From assembly GCF_001854225.1 (NCBI RefSeq), contig NZ_CP015208.1, positions 558,001 through 622,000 of the forward strand: DNA of 64,000 nt, written 5' to 3'. The DNA comes from Candidatus Rhodoluna planktonica. GTDB taxonomy: Bacteria > Actinomycetota > Actinomycetes > Actinomycetales > Microbacteriaceae. Every line of letters starts with the position of its first letter. The stretch's first letter is position 1. Of the stretch, positions 7,722-15,536 are shown one piece after another. A program made the translations under genes and the position numbers. The notes beneath the pieces are model-generated. The model had not been told where the DNA came from. It did no database searches and saw only the letters and a list, made by a program, of their open reading frames with translations.

Positions 7722-8480
7722 GTGGCTATTTCACACAACCCAGTTTTCAACCGCGCTATGCAAACCGGTGTTGAAGAGGCTCGCTCAACCGATCAGTCGG
7801 TTGTTGACGCAGAATTCTCTCGCATCACATCCTCGGCCAAAATGACCGTTGAAGGCACTGCCGGCAAGGTATTTGGGCTATTCCTAGTTGTTTTGGCCAC
7901 AGCCGGTATCACCTGGTTCATGGGTCTTACCGCGCTGCTTTTCCCAGCAATGCTGGTTGGTTTGGGTCTCGGCCTCTGGGCATCGTTTTCGAAGAAGGTT
8001 CGTCCTGCAGTCATCGTGGCTTACGCCGCGGTCCAGGGTGTCTTTTTAGGTGCAATTAGTTCAATTTTGGAAGCTGCTTATCCGGGTATCGTGCAGAGCG
8101 CTGTTGTGGCTACCTTCGCTACCGCCGGTGCAATGTTTGCGGCCTATCGCTTTGGCTGGATCAAAGTCAACGCTCGCTTCACTCGCGTGATGACCTTCGC
8201 TCTAATTGGCTATGGCATCTTTGCTCTGGTTAATCTGGGCTTTGCAATGTTCTCCGGTAACGGCGGAATTTATACCAGCCAATTTGGTTGGTTAGTAGCA
8301 CTAGTTGGTGTGGGCCTAGCCGCATTCACCCTCAATCTTGATTTTGAGGCCATCATCGTTGGTTCTCGCGAGGGTCTCCCGGTTGAAAATGAGTGGCGTG
8401 CAGCTTTTGGTCTCACCGCCTCACTGATTTGGCTATACGTCGAAATTATTCGACTGCTAGCCATTTTCAACCAGGACTAA
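7722..8480 (+). CDS. Bax inhibitor-1/YccA family membrane protein
   Basis: A 252-aa protein with a polar N-terminal stretch (about 45 residues) and roughly seven transmembrane segments. It matches actinobacterial Bax1-I family proteins (AVQGVFLGAISSILEAAYPGIV region and the C-terminal LTASLIWLYVEIIRLL with a conserved acidic residue). Family members in bacteria are pH-sensitive calcium leak channels or modulators of membrane proteolysis; the role here is unknown. The start GTG 7722 has AAAGGA upstream and a -10-like TAGGCT about 27 nt before it. A bidirectional terminator separates it from dnaE2. Confidence 0.92.
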   Translation: MAISHNPVFNRAMQTGVEEARSTDQSVVDAEFSRITSSAKMTVEGTAGKVFGLFLVVLATAGITWFMGLTALLFPAMLVGLGLGLWASFSKKVRPAVIVAYAAVQGVFLGAISSILEAAYPGIVQSAVVATFATAGAMFAAYRFGWIKVNARFTRVMTFALIGYGIFALVNLGFAMFSGNGGIYTSQFGWLVALVGVGLAAFTLNLDFEAIIVGSREGLPVENEWRAAFGLTASLIWLYVEIIRLLAIFNQD

Positions 8481-8506
8481 AGCCTCCTACTGCTCTACCT
8501 GAGTTG

Positions 8507-8550
8507 AAAAAAAGACCCCTTGGTTATGAAGCCAAGGGGTCTTTCTTTTG
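8507..8550. terminator. Bidirectional terminator between BI-1 gene and dnaE2
   Basis: The hairpin AGACCCCTTGG (8513-8523) with CCAAGGGGTCT (8532-8542) has an 11-bp perfect stem, flanked by an A-run upstream and T-rich sequence downstream. It can stop transcripts from both sides. The minus-strand dnaE2 stop codon (8526-8524) lies in the loop, so one stem arm encodes the last dnaE2 residues. Confidence 0.93.
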
Positions 8551-11500
8551 CTGCCATTGCCGCCAAAGCTCTCGTAAATCCCAGGCATTTTCTGCCATCA
8601 GCGAGACCCCATTTACTCCGGTTCGCCTAGTTTTACCGGCAATAACCAGTAGTCGATTATTGAACAGGATGTGGCTAGCGCGTTTTTGGGCCTCATCGAA
8701 GAAAGTTGCATCACTGCAGCCGTAACCGTCATCCAGGGTGATGAAAACTACTCTTTTGCCCGAACGCATTGGTGGGGTTTGTGTTGCTACACGAACCCCG
8801 GCTACCAAAACATCGGTTTTATTTCTAAGTTTGGCCAACTCGCTTGAGTGCACAACCCCCAAATCGTCGAGCATTGGGCGAAACTGCTCGATTAGGTGTT
8901 CGCTAAAGTCAAGTTTGGCTAGCTCGAGTTCGTGCTGAACCTTGGTTGCCGAATCAAAATCGGCATTGCCGGTTGGCAATTGTTCGAGCACCGTGAAATC
9001 AAGAGCACTATTGCCCTCGAAGGTAGGTCTGTTTTTTATTGCGTTGAGCTGTCGCACTCTGGCCAACACGTCGCCTCGGGTAACATCGCCAGATTGTTTG
9101 GCTAATTCATCAAAGGCACCCAGCAAGGCAAGCCGCTCAAAGGTGCGTCTCGAAGGCTTAGCTCGAAGATAGAAATCGGCAAGGCTATCAAAGGGTTGAT
9201 TGCTGATTATTCGCTTTATTTCGGCTTCGCTGACACCTTGAATTTCGGTAAGTGCTAACCGGATGCCGATATCGGGCTCATTAGGGTCGGTAGTTTTTCG
9301 CGGAGCTGAAACAACACGATATTCGGTGCTGCTTTGATTGATATCGATTGGCAGGATTTTTACGCCTAATCGCCGGGCTTCGGCCAGCAGCAAACGTTTA
9401 GGGTACATTCCCGGATCATGGGTAAACAGGCCGGCTAGAAATTCGGTGGGGTAGTGGGTTTTCAACCAAGCGCTCTGATATGTGGGTAAGGCAAATGCGG
9501 CTCCGTGTGCTTTACAGAAGCCGAAACTGCTAAATCCTTCGAGTATTTGCCATACCTCGTTGATTACCTCGGTGCTATAGCCGTGCAGCGCACCTTTTTC
9601 TCGAAAAAATTGCTCAATTTGAGGTTTTAGCCTCGGGTTTTCTAGCGATCTACGTAGCTCATCAGCCCTGGCTAGCGAGCAGCCGGTCATGGTCTTAAAA
9701 ATTTTCAAGACGTGTTCGTGAAAAATTACAACTCCGTAGGTTTCTCGAAGAATTGGTTCTAAATCTGGATGAATGTAGTGCGGTTTGGCGAAACCGTGGC
9801 GACCATCAAGATAGGGGGCAATCATGTTGCCCTTCATGGGGCCGGGACGGAACAGAGAAATTTGTATCGTTAGGTCATTGAATTCGGTTGGTTGATGTTT
9901 GCCGGTTAATTCGCGTTGCCCCGGGCTTTCGATTTGAAATATTCCTAAGGTGTTGGTGGTTCGAATCTGTCGAAAAGTTTCTTCGTCATCTTTGCGAATG
10001 CTGTCTAAATCGATGCGCACCTTGCGGGTGCGTTCAATCTCGCTGATTGCATATGCCATCGCGCTTTGCATTCGCACCCCGAGAACATCAAGTTTGAGCA
10101 TGCCCATCGGGTCCATGTCGTCTTTATCAAACTGACTCATCGGCAAGCCCATGCCGCTCGGCTCAACCGGGGTCAGCGACAGCAACTGTTGGTTTCCTAA
10201 GATAACTCCGCACGGATGCATCGATATGTGTCTCGGAATTCGATCTAGGCGTTCGGTTAGATCGACTAAAAGGTTTAGTTTTCGATCTTGTTCTACCTGC
10301 TTTGCCATTTCAGCAAGTTCGGGCTTCTTCTCGAGAGCACTTCTGAACGAACGCGCGCTGAAGCGCCACATGTTTTTGGCAATCTCGTCAATCTCTTCCT
10401 CATCGAGGCCAAGCGCCAAGCCGCTGTCACGCATCGCCCCGCGACCGCGGTATTTATTTTGCATAGAGAGCAGGGTTACTCGTTCTGAACCGTAGCGTTT
10501 GAAAATAGCCCGGTAAATGTCGTGTCTTCTGGCCGATTCAACATCGATGTCGATATCGGGTAGCGATGATCTTTCGGTGCTTAGAAACCGTTCAAATAGC
10601 AGATCGTGCTCAACCGGATCTACTGAGCTGATTCCTAGCAGATAGTTGACCAGGGACCCCGCACCCGAGCCTCGTGCAGCCAGCCTGATGTTCATGTCAC
10701 GAATCATCTGAGCAACATCGGCAACAGTCAAAAAATAAGTTGCAAAGCCCAATTGATTGATGGTGATGAGTTCTTGATTTAGGCGGTGAGTCACCTGCAG
10801 TAGTTGGTTTTGTTTGGCAGTTGGATAGCGCAGATTGATTGCCGAGTGTGTCTTTTGCCAGAGCACCTCGAAAGGGTTATCGGTGATTCCGAGCAATTCT
10901 TTTTCTGGGGTTTTTGGTTTTCCCCAGTCGCAGTCTTTTGCCGGGTCTAACCCGCATAAATTGGCTAATTGCTCGGTATCAGACAAGAGCCGTTTAGTTC
11001 GGTCGGTATCTTCGCAAATCTCGGCAGCCAGATTTTGCATGTCTGTAGTCGGCTTCAACCAAGCTTGCGCATTTGCTTGCCCCTCAAATTCGCCTAATGG
11101 CGCCAGCATTCTGGCGGCATCGAGGATGTCTGCGGTGAGAGCTTCATCGGGGGTTAGGTATCTAACCGCGTTGGTTAGCACCGCCGGTAATTGAAAGGCA
11201 TCGGCTAATTGCAGCATTCGAGCAGCCTGCTCAGTTGAATATTTACTTTTCGGCTCGGTGAGGTGACTGGTAATTTCTATTGCCAGGCTGGCTCGGGCCT
11301 GAAATAGGCTGGCCCATTTGGTCAGCAGTAGCTTTGCCGTTTTAGCCTGATCGTTCAGTACCGCGGTGCCGACATCTGTTTCGTTGCCCAGCAATATAGT
11401 TAGGCCGCCATCTTCGCCGATTATTTCAGCCAGCCGACTGCGTGAAATAGCAATTGCTTTAGTGCGTTGGTTTTGGTGTGCTTCAGAGATTAGCTGACAA

Positions 11501-11784
11501 AGTTTTCGCCAACCCACACCGCGGTTCTGGCCGTGAGCCAAGATTACGCAGCGACCAAGGCTCAAGCCTTCTTCATCGGTGATAGCAAGATTGACACCTA
11601 CTATTGGCACGATGCCGAAGTGCAGGCAGGCTGCAATGTGTTTTATTGCCCCGTAAAGGCCATCGCGATCGGTGATTGCCAAGGCGCGAAATTGAGTAGC
11701 GGCAGCCTCGGCGATTAGTTCGGGTCTGGTTACGCCGTAGTGGCCGGAGAATGCTGAGCTGACGTTTAGGTGCACAAAGCTCAT
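8524..11784 (-). CDS. dnaE2: Error-prone DNA polymerase III alpha homologue (DnaE2/ImuC)
   Basis: A 1086-aa C-family polymerase of the DnaE2 class, used in SOS translesion synthesis and induced mutagenesis. It has an N-terminal PHP domain, the palm with catalytic acidic motif LPDIDIDV, RGSGAGSLVNYLLG, SMHPCGVIL, FQIESPGQRELT and a C-terminal OB fold. In the PHP domain the usual metal-binding residues are not conserved (HLNVSSAFS, ITDRDGLYG), which suggests a structural role without exonuclease activity. It follows a DUF6504 gene by 2 nt, and a perfect SOS box lies in front of that gene. No imuA or imuB homologue is adjacent, unlike most loci of this kind. Confidence 0.96.
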   Translation of the reverse strand: MSFVHLNVSSAFSGHYGVTRPELIAEAAATQFRALAITDRDGLYGAIKHIAACLHFGIVPIVGVNLAITDEEGLSLGRCVILAHGQNRGVGWRKLCQLISEAHQNQRTKAIAISRSRLAEIIGEDGGLTILLGNETDVGTAVLNDQAKTAKLLLTKWASLFQARASLAIEITSHLTEPKSKYSTEQAARMLQLADAFQLPAVLTNAVRYLTPDEALTADILDAARMLAPLGEFEGQANAQAWLKPTTDMQNLAAEICEDTDRTKRLLSDTEQLANLCGLDPAKDCDWGKPKTPEKELLGITDNPFEVLWQKTHSAINLRYPTAKQNQLLQVTHRLNQELITINQLGFATYFLTVADVAQMIRDMNIRLAARGSGAGSLVNYLLGISSVDPVEHDLLFERFLSTERSSLPDIDIDVESARRHDIYRAIFKRYGSERVTLLSMQNKYRGRGAMRDSGLALGLDEEEIDEIAKNMWRFSARSFRSALEKKPELAEMAKQVEQDRKLNLLVDLTERLDRIPRHISMHPCGVILGNQQLLSLTPVEPSGMGLPMSQFDKDDMDPMGMLKLDVLGVRMQSAMAYAISEIERTRKVRIDLDSIRKDDEETFRQIRTTNTLGIFQIESPGQRELTGKHQPTEFNDLTIQISLFRPGPMKGNMIAPYLDGRHGFAKPHYIHPDLEPILRETYGVVIFHEHVLKIFKTMTGCSLARADELRRSLENPRLKPQIEQFFREKGALHGYSTEVINEVWQILEGFSSFGFCKAHGAAFALPTYQSAWLKTHYPTEFLAGLFTHDPGMYPKRLLLAEARRLGVKILPIDINQSSTEYRVVSAPRKTTDPNEPDIGIRLALTEIQGVSEAEIKRIISNQPFDSLADFYLRAKPSRRTFERLALLGAFDELAKQSGDVTRGDVLARVRQLNAIKNRPTFEGNSALDFTVLEQLPTGNADFDSATKVQHELELAKLDFSEHLIEQFRPMLDDLGVVHSSELAKLRNKTDVLVAGVRVATQTPPMRSGKRVVFITLDDGYGCSDATFFDEAQKRASHILFNNRLLVIAGKTRRTGVNGVSLMAENAWDLRELWRQWQQKKDPLAS

Positions 11785-11786
11785 GG

Positions 11787-12077
11787 TTATTTAGCCTTGA
11801 TTGACCAAAAATTGCCTTCGTTGTCTCGACTTAGTTCAAACTCTTGGCACGGTTGTTCGGTATCTGCTGGCTTTGCCTTAATTGCCCAAACTTCAGCTTC
11901 AAGAGCTGCTTGGCCGGTACCCGGTTGGACTGTGGTGCTGGTTAGCCACCAGTTTTTTCGAGTAAACCAGCGACGAGGTTTGGCAATTACTAGGTAGCGA
12001 TTTTCTTTCCAGACAAACCGCACCGGTTCGCCCGTTTGATTAACCGAAACCACAACTCGATTTTCAAGTTGCCGCAT
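11787..12077 (-). CDS. DUF6504-type protein, partner of dnaE2
   Basis: A 96-aa protein starting MRQLENRVVV with the recognisable core EPVRFVWKENRYLVI followed by a Trp-rich stretch (KNWWL). This matches the small family (DUF6504) often encoded beside dnaE2 and imuB in actinobacteria, though I assign it from memory of the pattern rather than from a search. It is the first gene after the SOS box and is 2 nt from dnaE2, so the two form one damage-inducible unit. The molecular role is unknown; a mutasome accessory function is inferred from position only. Confidence 0.75.
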   Translation of the reverse strand: MRQLENRVVVSVNQTGEPVRFVWKENRYLVIAKPRRWFTRKNWWLTSTTVQPGTGQAALEAEVWAIKAKPADTEQPCQEFELSRDNEGNFWSIKAK

Positions 12078-12098
12078 TTTGACCCCTCAGCCACGAAC

Positions 12099-12124
12099 AA
12101 CATTCGAACATTTGTTCGAATGTT
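12099..12124. promoter_or_regulatory. LexA-binding SOS box in front of DUF6504-dnaE2
   Basis: A perfect inverted repeat with 12-bp arms (AACATTCGAACA, then TT, then TGTTCGAATGTT). Its core TCGAACATTTGTTCGA (12104-12119) fits the actinobacterial/Bacillus-type LexA consensus CGAAC-N4-GTTCG. It lies 22 bp upstream of the DUF6504 ATG on the minus strand and downstream of the SRAP gene stop, so it should control DUF6504 and dnaE2. Confidence 0.92.
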
Positions 12125-12174
12125 AAAAGTGTATGCCTCGACTAAGACAATGCAAGTCAATTTTTTAGAAACGG

Positions 12175-12909
12175 CTAAATAGCCCTGGTCAGTTCTGGGT
12201 AATCATTGCTAACTTTGCCAACATCGGCAGCAACTTTATGAAACAGCGCCTCGGCTGCAACCAGATCAGAGCCTCTAGAAACCTCAGCAAGCAATTGCGC
12301 GTTGCCAGAATGCAGCGGGTCTAGCCAGCTCTCAAAAGTTTCTGGGGTCAGCAACACCGGGTTTCGGTCGTGAATGTGAGCCAATTCTGGAGCACTGTCT
12401 TTGGTCAAGGTCGTGGCCGAGAGCAACCATCGACTCGGGTCATCCGCTGCTTTCGAATCATCTCGCCACCACTCGTAAAGCCCAGCCAAGGCGAACATTC
12501 CATCATTGCCGGCGTGGATGTAAAAAGGCTGTTTGCTGCCATCTGCGCCAACCTGCCACTCGTAATAACCCGAAGCAGGTATCACGCAGCGTTGCCGAAC
12601 CACTGAATCTTTAAAAGAGGGCTTTTCCAGAATTGTTTCAATTCGCCCATTAATTAGAGGGGCATGCTCGGTCGGGCTTTTTGCCCAGCGGGGGACTAGC
12701 CCCCAGCGGGCAACGTGCAGCTCACGAGAGAGCTCACCTACCGGAATACCGGCCTCATCTTTTTCAAATGCTCGATCAACCAGGATGCTGATTGGTTGAG
12801 TCGGTGCCACATTGAAACGCGGACCCGGATGCTCACCGACAATCTCATCCGCTTCAAAAATGGTAAGCAATTCGCCAACTGTTTTGGCAACCACAAAACG
12901 GCCGCACAC
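12175..12909 (-). CDS. SRAP-domain DNA-protein crosslink protein (YedK/HMCES-like)
   Basis: SRAP proteins form a covalent thiazolidine link with abasic sites in single-stranded DNA through a cysteine that must be residue 2. I therefore start at GTG 12909 (GTG TGC GGC CGT TTT, giving Met-Cys-Gly-Arg-Phe), with GAGGG about 10 nt upstream; the longer in-frame version from 12954 would bury this Cys. Family motifs are visible: FNVAPTQ, RWGLVPRWAK, ARxET-like NGRIETI, CVIPASGYYEW (catalytic Glu) and HDRNPVLL (active-site His). The length is 244 aa. Its place beside the SOS-controlled dnaE2 unit fits a DNA-damage role, though the SOS box itself lies downstream of it. Confidence 0.93.
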   Translation of the reverse strand: MCGRFVVAKTVGELLTIFEADEIVGEHPGPRFNVAPTQPISILVDRAFEKDEAGIPVGELSRELHVARWGLVPRWAKSPTEHAPLINGRIETILEKPSFKDSVVRQRCVIPASGYYEWQVGADGSKQPFYIHAGNDGMFALAGLYEWWRDDSKAADDPSRWLLSATTLTKDSAPELAHIHDRNPVLLTPETFESWLDPLHSGNAQLLAEVSRGSDLVAAEALFHKVAADVGKVSNDYPELTRAI

Positions 12910-12995
12910 TAGCGGACACCCTCTGATTGGCGTTGAGTCGCGAAAATCAAGCAATCGAGCACTTTATTCACGAAACAATCCTCGCATGCGGCGTT

Positions 12996-13043
12996 TTGGA
13001 AAAAACTAGATAAGTTTTCTAGTAAATTTAGAGGTGAACTAGA
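12996..13043 (+). promoter_or_regulatory. Candidate cydA promoter/operator region with repeated ACTAGA
   Basis: Between the SRAP gene and cydA, ACTAGA occurs at 13005-13010 and 13038-13043, and its complement TCTAGT at 13018-13023, so the first pair forms a 6-bp inverted repeat with a 7-bp spacer. A possible promoter (TTGGAA 12996-13001, TAGTAA 13020-13025) overlaps it. A repressor or activator of the bd oxidase operon could bind here. Function is inferred only from pattern and position. Confidence 0.35.
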
Positions 13044-13057
13044 AAAAAGTTCGGAAA

Positions 13058-14479
13058 GTGAGCCTCAAAATGCACAACATCGCGGTGCTAACCGAGTTGA
13101 GTGCCCTCGACCTATCTCGTTGGCAATTCGGTTTGACAACCATCTACCACTTCTTATTCGTGCCACTAACTATCGGCATGGTTTTCTTGGTCGCAATTAT
13201 GCAGACCGTTTGGTACAAAACTGGAAATGAAAAATTCCTAAAGATGACCAAACTGTTCGGCAAAATTTTCTTGATCAACTTTGCCATGGGTGTAGTTACC
13301 GGTATCGTGCAGGAATTCCAATTTGGAATGAACTGGTCAGACTATTCGCGATTTGTCGGTGACGTTTTCGGCGCACCTTTGGCTATGGAAGGTCTACTTG
13401 CCTTCTTCTTCGAAGCCACTTTCATTGGACTTTGGATTTTCGGTTGGGATCGGTTGCCAAAGGGCATCCACCTAGCTACTATTTGGATGACGGCACTGGG
13501 TGTTAGCCTTTCGGCTTACTTCATCTTGGCGGCCAACGCATTCATGCAAAACCCGGTTGGTTTTGAAATTAACGAGGCTAAGAACCGCGCCGAGCTAACC
13601 GACATTGGTGCAGTGCTAACCAACGTTGTTGCGCTAAACCAATTCCCACACACGATAACTGCATCGTTGATGTTTGCCGGTGCTGTAATCGTCTCGGTAG
13701 CCGCCTACCACCTAAAGCGCAACCAATTTGTTGACAGCATGTACACTTCATTGCGTTTCGGCTTGTGGACTGTGCTCGTTGGTGGAGCAGGAACTGTTCT
13801 TTCCGGTGACGGTTTAGGTCTTGCCATGGTGGCAACACAGCCGATGAAAATGGCTGCGGCTGAGGCTCTCTACGAGACCAGCTCGCCAGCCGCATTCTCA
13901 CTATTCACGCTTGGTACTCCCGACGGTAAGACAGAGCTGTTCTCGGTTAAGATTCCTTACCTTTTGTCTTTCCTCTCAACTCACACCTTGGATGGTGAAG
14001 TTGAAGGACTAAACGACCTTCAGGCTCAATATGAGACTCTCTACGGTCCCGGCGACTACATGCCGGTTATCTGGATCACCTACTGGGCGTTCCGCTGGAT
14101 GATCGGACTAGGCGTGCTTTCTGCGCTTATTGCGGTAGTCGGTTTGGTTATCACTCGAAAAGGGCGCATCCAGCTACCTAAATGGACTTGGAACACCGCA
14201 ATTTGGGCAGCCCCAATTCCTGTATTGGCTATCTCAATCGGTTGGTTGTTTACCGAAATGGGACGTCAACCCTGGATCGTATTCAAACTCATGAAAACCG
14301 CTGATGCGGTCTCGCCCGGAATCAACGGTGTTGACGTCTTGATTTCGTTGATTGTATTCACCCTCATCTATGGCGTACTTGCTGTGGTCGAGCTTAAGTT
14401 GCTGCTCGCAGCCGCACAAGCTGGTCCGGTTGAAGAAAAGCAGTCGAAAGACGAAGACCAACTAGCGGTCGCTTACTAG
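13058..14479 (+). CDS. cydA: Cytochrome bd ubiquinol/menaquinol oxidase subunit I
   Basis: The haem-bearing subunit of the high-affinity terminal oxidase, located in the cytoplasmic membrane. At 473 aa it is the short Q-loop type. Family motifs include LSRWQFGLTTIYHFLFVPLT with the haem-ligand His, the GRQPW motif of the Q-loop end, EGLLAFFFEATFIGLWIFGWDR and LAANAFMQNPVGF. About nine membrane segments are expected. Start GTG 13058 (GGAAAG upstream) is preferred, with ATG 13070 as an alternative. It heads the complete cydABDC operon. Confidence 0.97.
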   Translation: MSLKMHNIAVLTELSALDLSRWQFGLTTIYHFLFVPLTIGMVFLVAIMQTVWYKTGNEKFLKMTKLFGKIFLINFAMGVVTGIVQEFQFGMNWSDYSRFVGDVFGAPLAMEGLLAFFFEATFIGLWIFGWDRLPKGIHLATIWMTALGVSLSAYFILAANAFMQNPVGFEINEAKNRAELTDIGAVLTNVVALNQFPHTITASLMFAGAVIVSVAAYHLKRNQFVDSMYTSLRFGLWTVLVGGAGTVLSGDGLGLAMVATQPMKMAAAEALYETSSPAAFSLFTLGTPDGKTELFSVKIPYLLSFLSTHTLDGEVEGLNDLQAQYETLYGPGDYMPVIWITYWAFRWMIGLGVLSALIAVVGLVITRKGRIQLPKWTWNTAIWAAPIPVLAISIGWLFTEMGRQPWIVFKLMKTADAVSPGINGVDVLISLIVFTLIYGVLAVVELKLLLAAAQAGPVEEKQSKDEDQLAVAY

Positions 14480-14494
14480 GAACGGAGAAAAATT

Positions 14495-15529
14495 ATGCAA
14501 CTACAAGAAATCTGGTTCCTAATAGTCGGGTTCCTCTTCATCGGATATTTCGTCCTCGATGGCTTTGATTTCGGCGTTGGAATGTCGCTGCCGTTTATTG
14601 CCAAGGATGACACTGACCGTCGAGTTCTAATCAATACAATCGGGCCCGTTTGGGACCTGAATGAGACTTGGGTTATTGTCGCCGGAGCGGCTCTATTTGC
14701 CGCTTTCCCTGAATGGTATGCGTCGCTCTTCAGCGGTTTCTACCTTGCCCTGCTGCTGATTCTGGCTGCTCTAATTGCTCGCGGTGTTGCCTTTGAGTAC
14801 CGCGGCAAGGGTCACACAATTGGTGCTAACGAAGTTCGCTGGAAGGCAACTTTCGACTGGATGATTGTGATTGGTTCAGCTTTGCCAGCTCTGCTCTGGG
14901 GTGTGGCATTCGCCAACATTGTGCAAGGTGTTCCGCTAAACGAGGATCACGTCTACACCGGAACCCTGTTCACCCTGCTAAACCCATACGGTTTGCTTGG
15001 CGGACTGGTTACCTTGACCCTTTTCTGGACCCACGGCTTGATGTTCATCGGTCTAAAAACCGAAGGTGAAATTCAGGTTCGAGCAAGAGAACTGGCCCAC
15101 AAAGTCGGCCTGGTGGCAACTGCTTTGGCGGCGACCTTCCTGTTGTGGACGCTTTTCGCGATCACGGCAACCCGAGAGCTATTCGTACTCGGTTTGGTTT
15201 TGACTGCGGTGGCTGCGTTGAGCCTGATTGGTGGCCTGGTTGCTAACCGCTTGGAGCGCAGCGGAATCGCCTTCAGTTTGCTGGCACTAACCATCGTTAC
15301 CGGTGTTGGCGCGCTATTTGCCGCACTGTTCCCCTACGTGTTGCCATCGACCATCGACGATGCTTTTAGCCTCACCGTCGAAAACGCACGCTCGAGCGAT
15401 TACACCCTAGGTGTCATGACCTGGGTAGCCGTAATTATGATTCCGTTGGTCTTGCTTTACCAGGGCTGGACTTACTGGGTCTTCCGCAAGCGTGTAAGCC
15501 GCAAATCGATCCCGGTTGGGGCACACTAG
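14495..15529 (+). CDS. cydB: Cytochrome bd oxidase subunit II
   Basis: A 344-aa integral membrane partner of CydA with about nine hydrophobic segments and the family signatures LDGFDFGVGM near the N-terminus, NTIGPVWDLNETWVI and FEYRGKG. The ribosome-binding site GGAG lies 8 nt before ATG 14495, 15 nt after the cydA stop. With CydA it forms the quinol oxidase that reduces oxygen to water at low oxygen tension. cydD follows directly. Confidence 0.97.
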   Translation: MQLQEIWFLIVGFLFIGYFVLDGFDFGVGMSLPFIAKDDTDRRVLINTIGPVWDLNETWVIVAGAALFAAFPEWYASLFSGFYLALLLILAALIARGVAFEYRGKGHTIGANEVRWKATFDWMIVIGSALPALLWGVAFANIVQGVPLNEDHVYTGTLFTLLNPYGLLGGLVTLTLFWTHGLMFIGLKTEGEIQVRARELAHKVGLVATALAATFLLWTLFAITATRELFVLGLVLTAVAALSLIGGLVANRLERSGIAFSLLALTIVTGVGALFAALFPYVLPSTIDDAFSLTVENARSSDYTLGVMTWVAVIMIPLVLLYQGWTYWVFRKRVSRKSIPVGAH

Positions 15530-15536
15530 AAGTATC

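Noticed and set aside
8738-11194. Several plus-strand open frames opposite dnaE2
   Set aside because: They are antisense shadows of a long, well-supported polymerase gene and have no family features or ribosome-binding sites.
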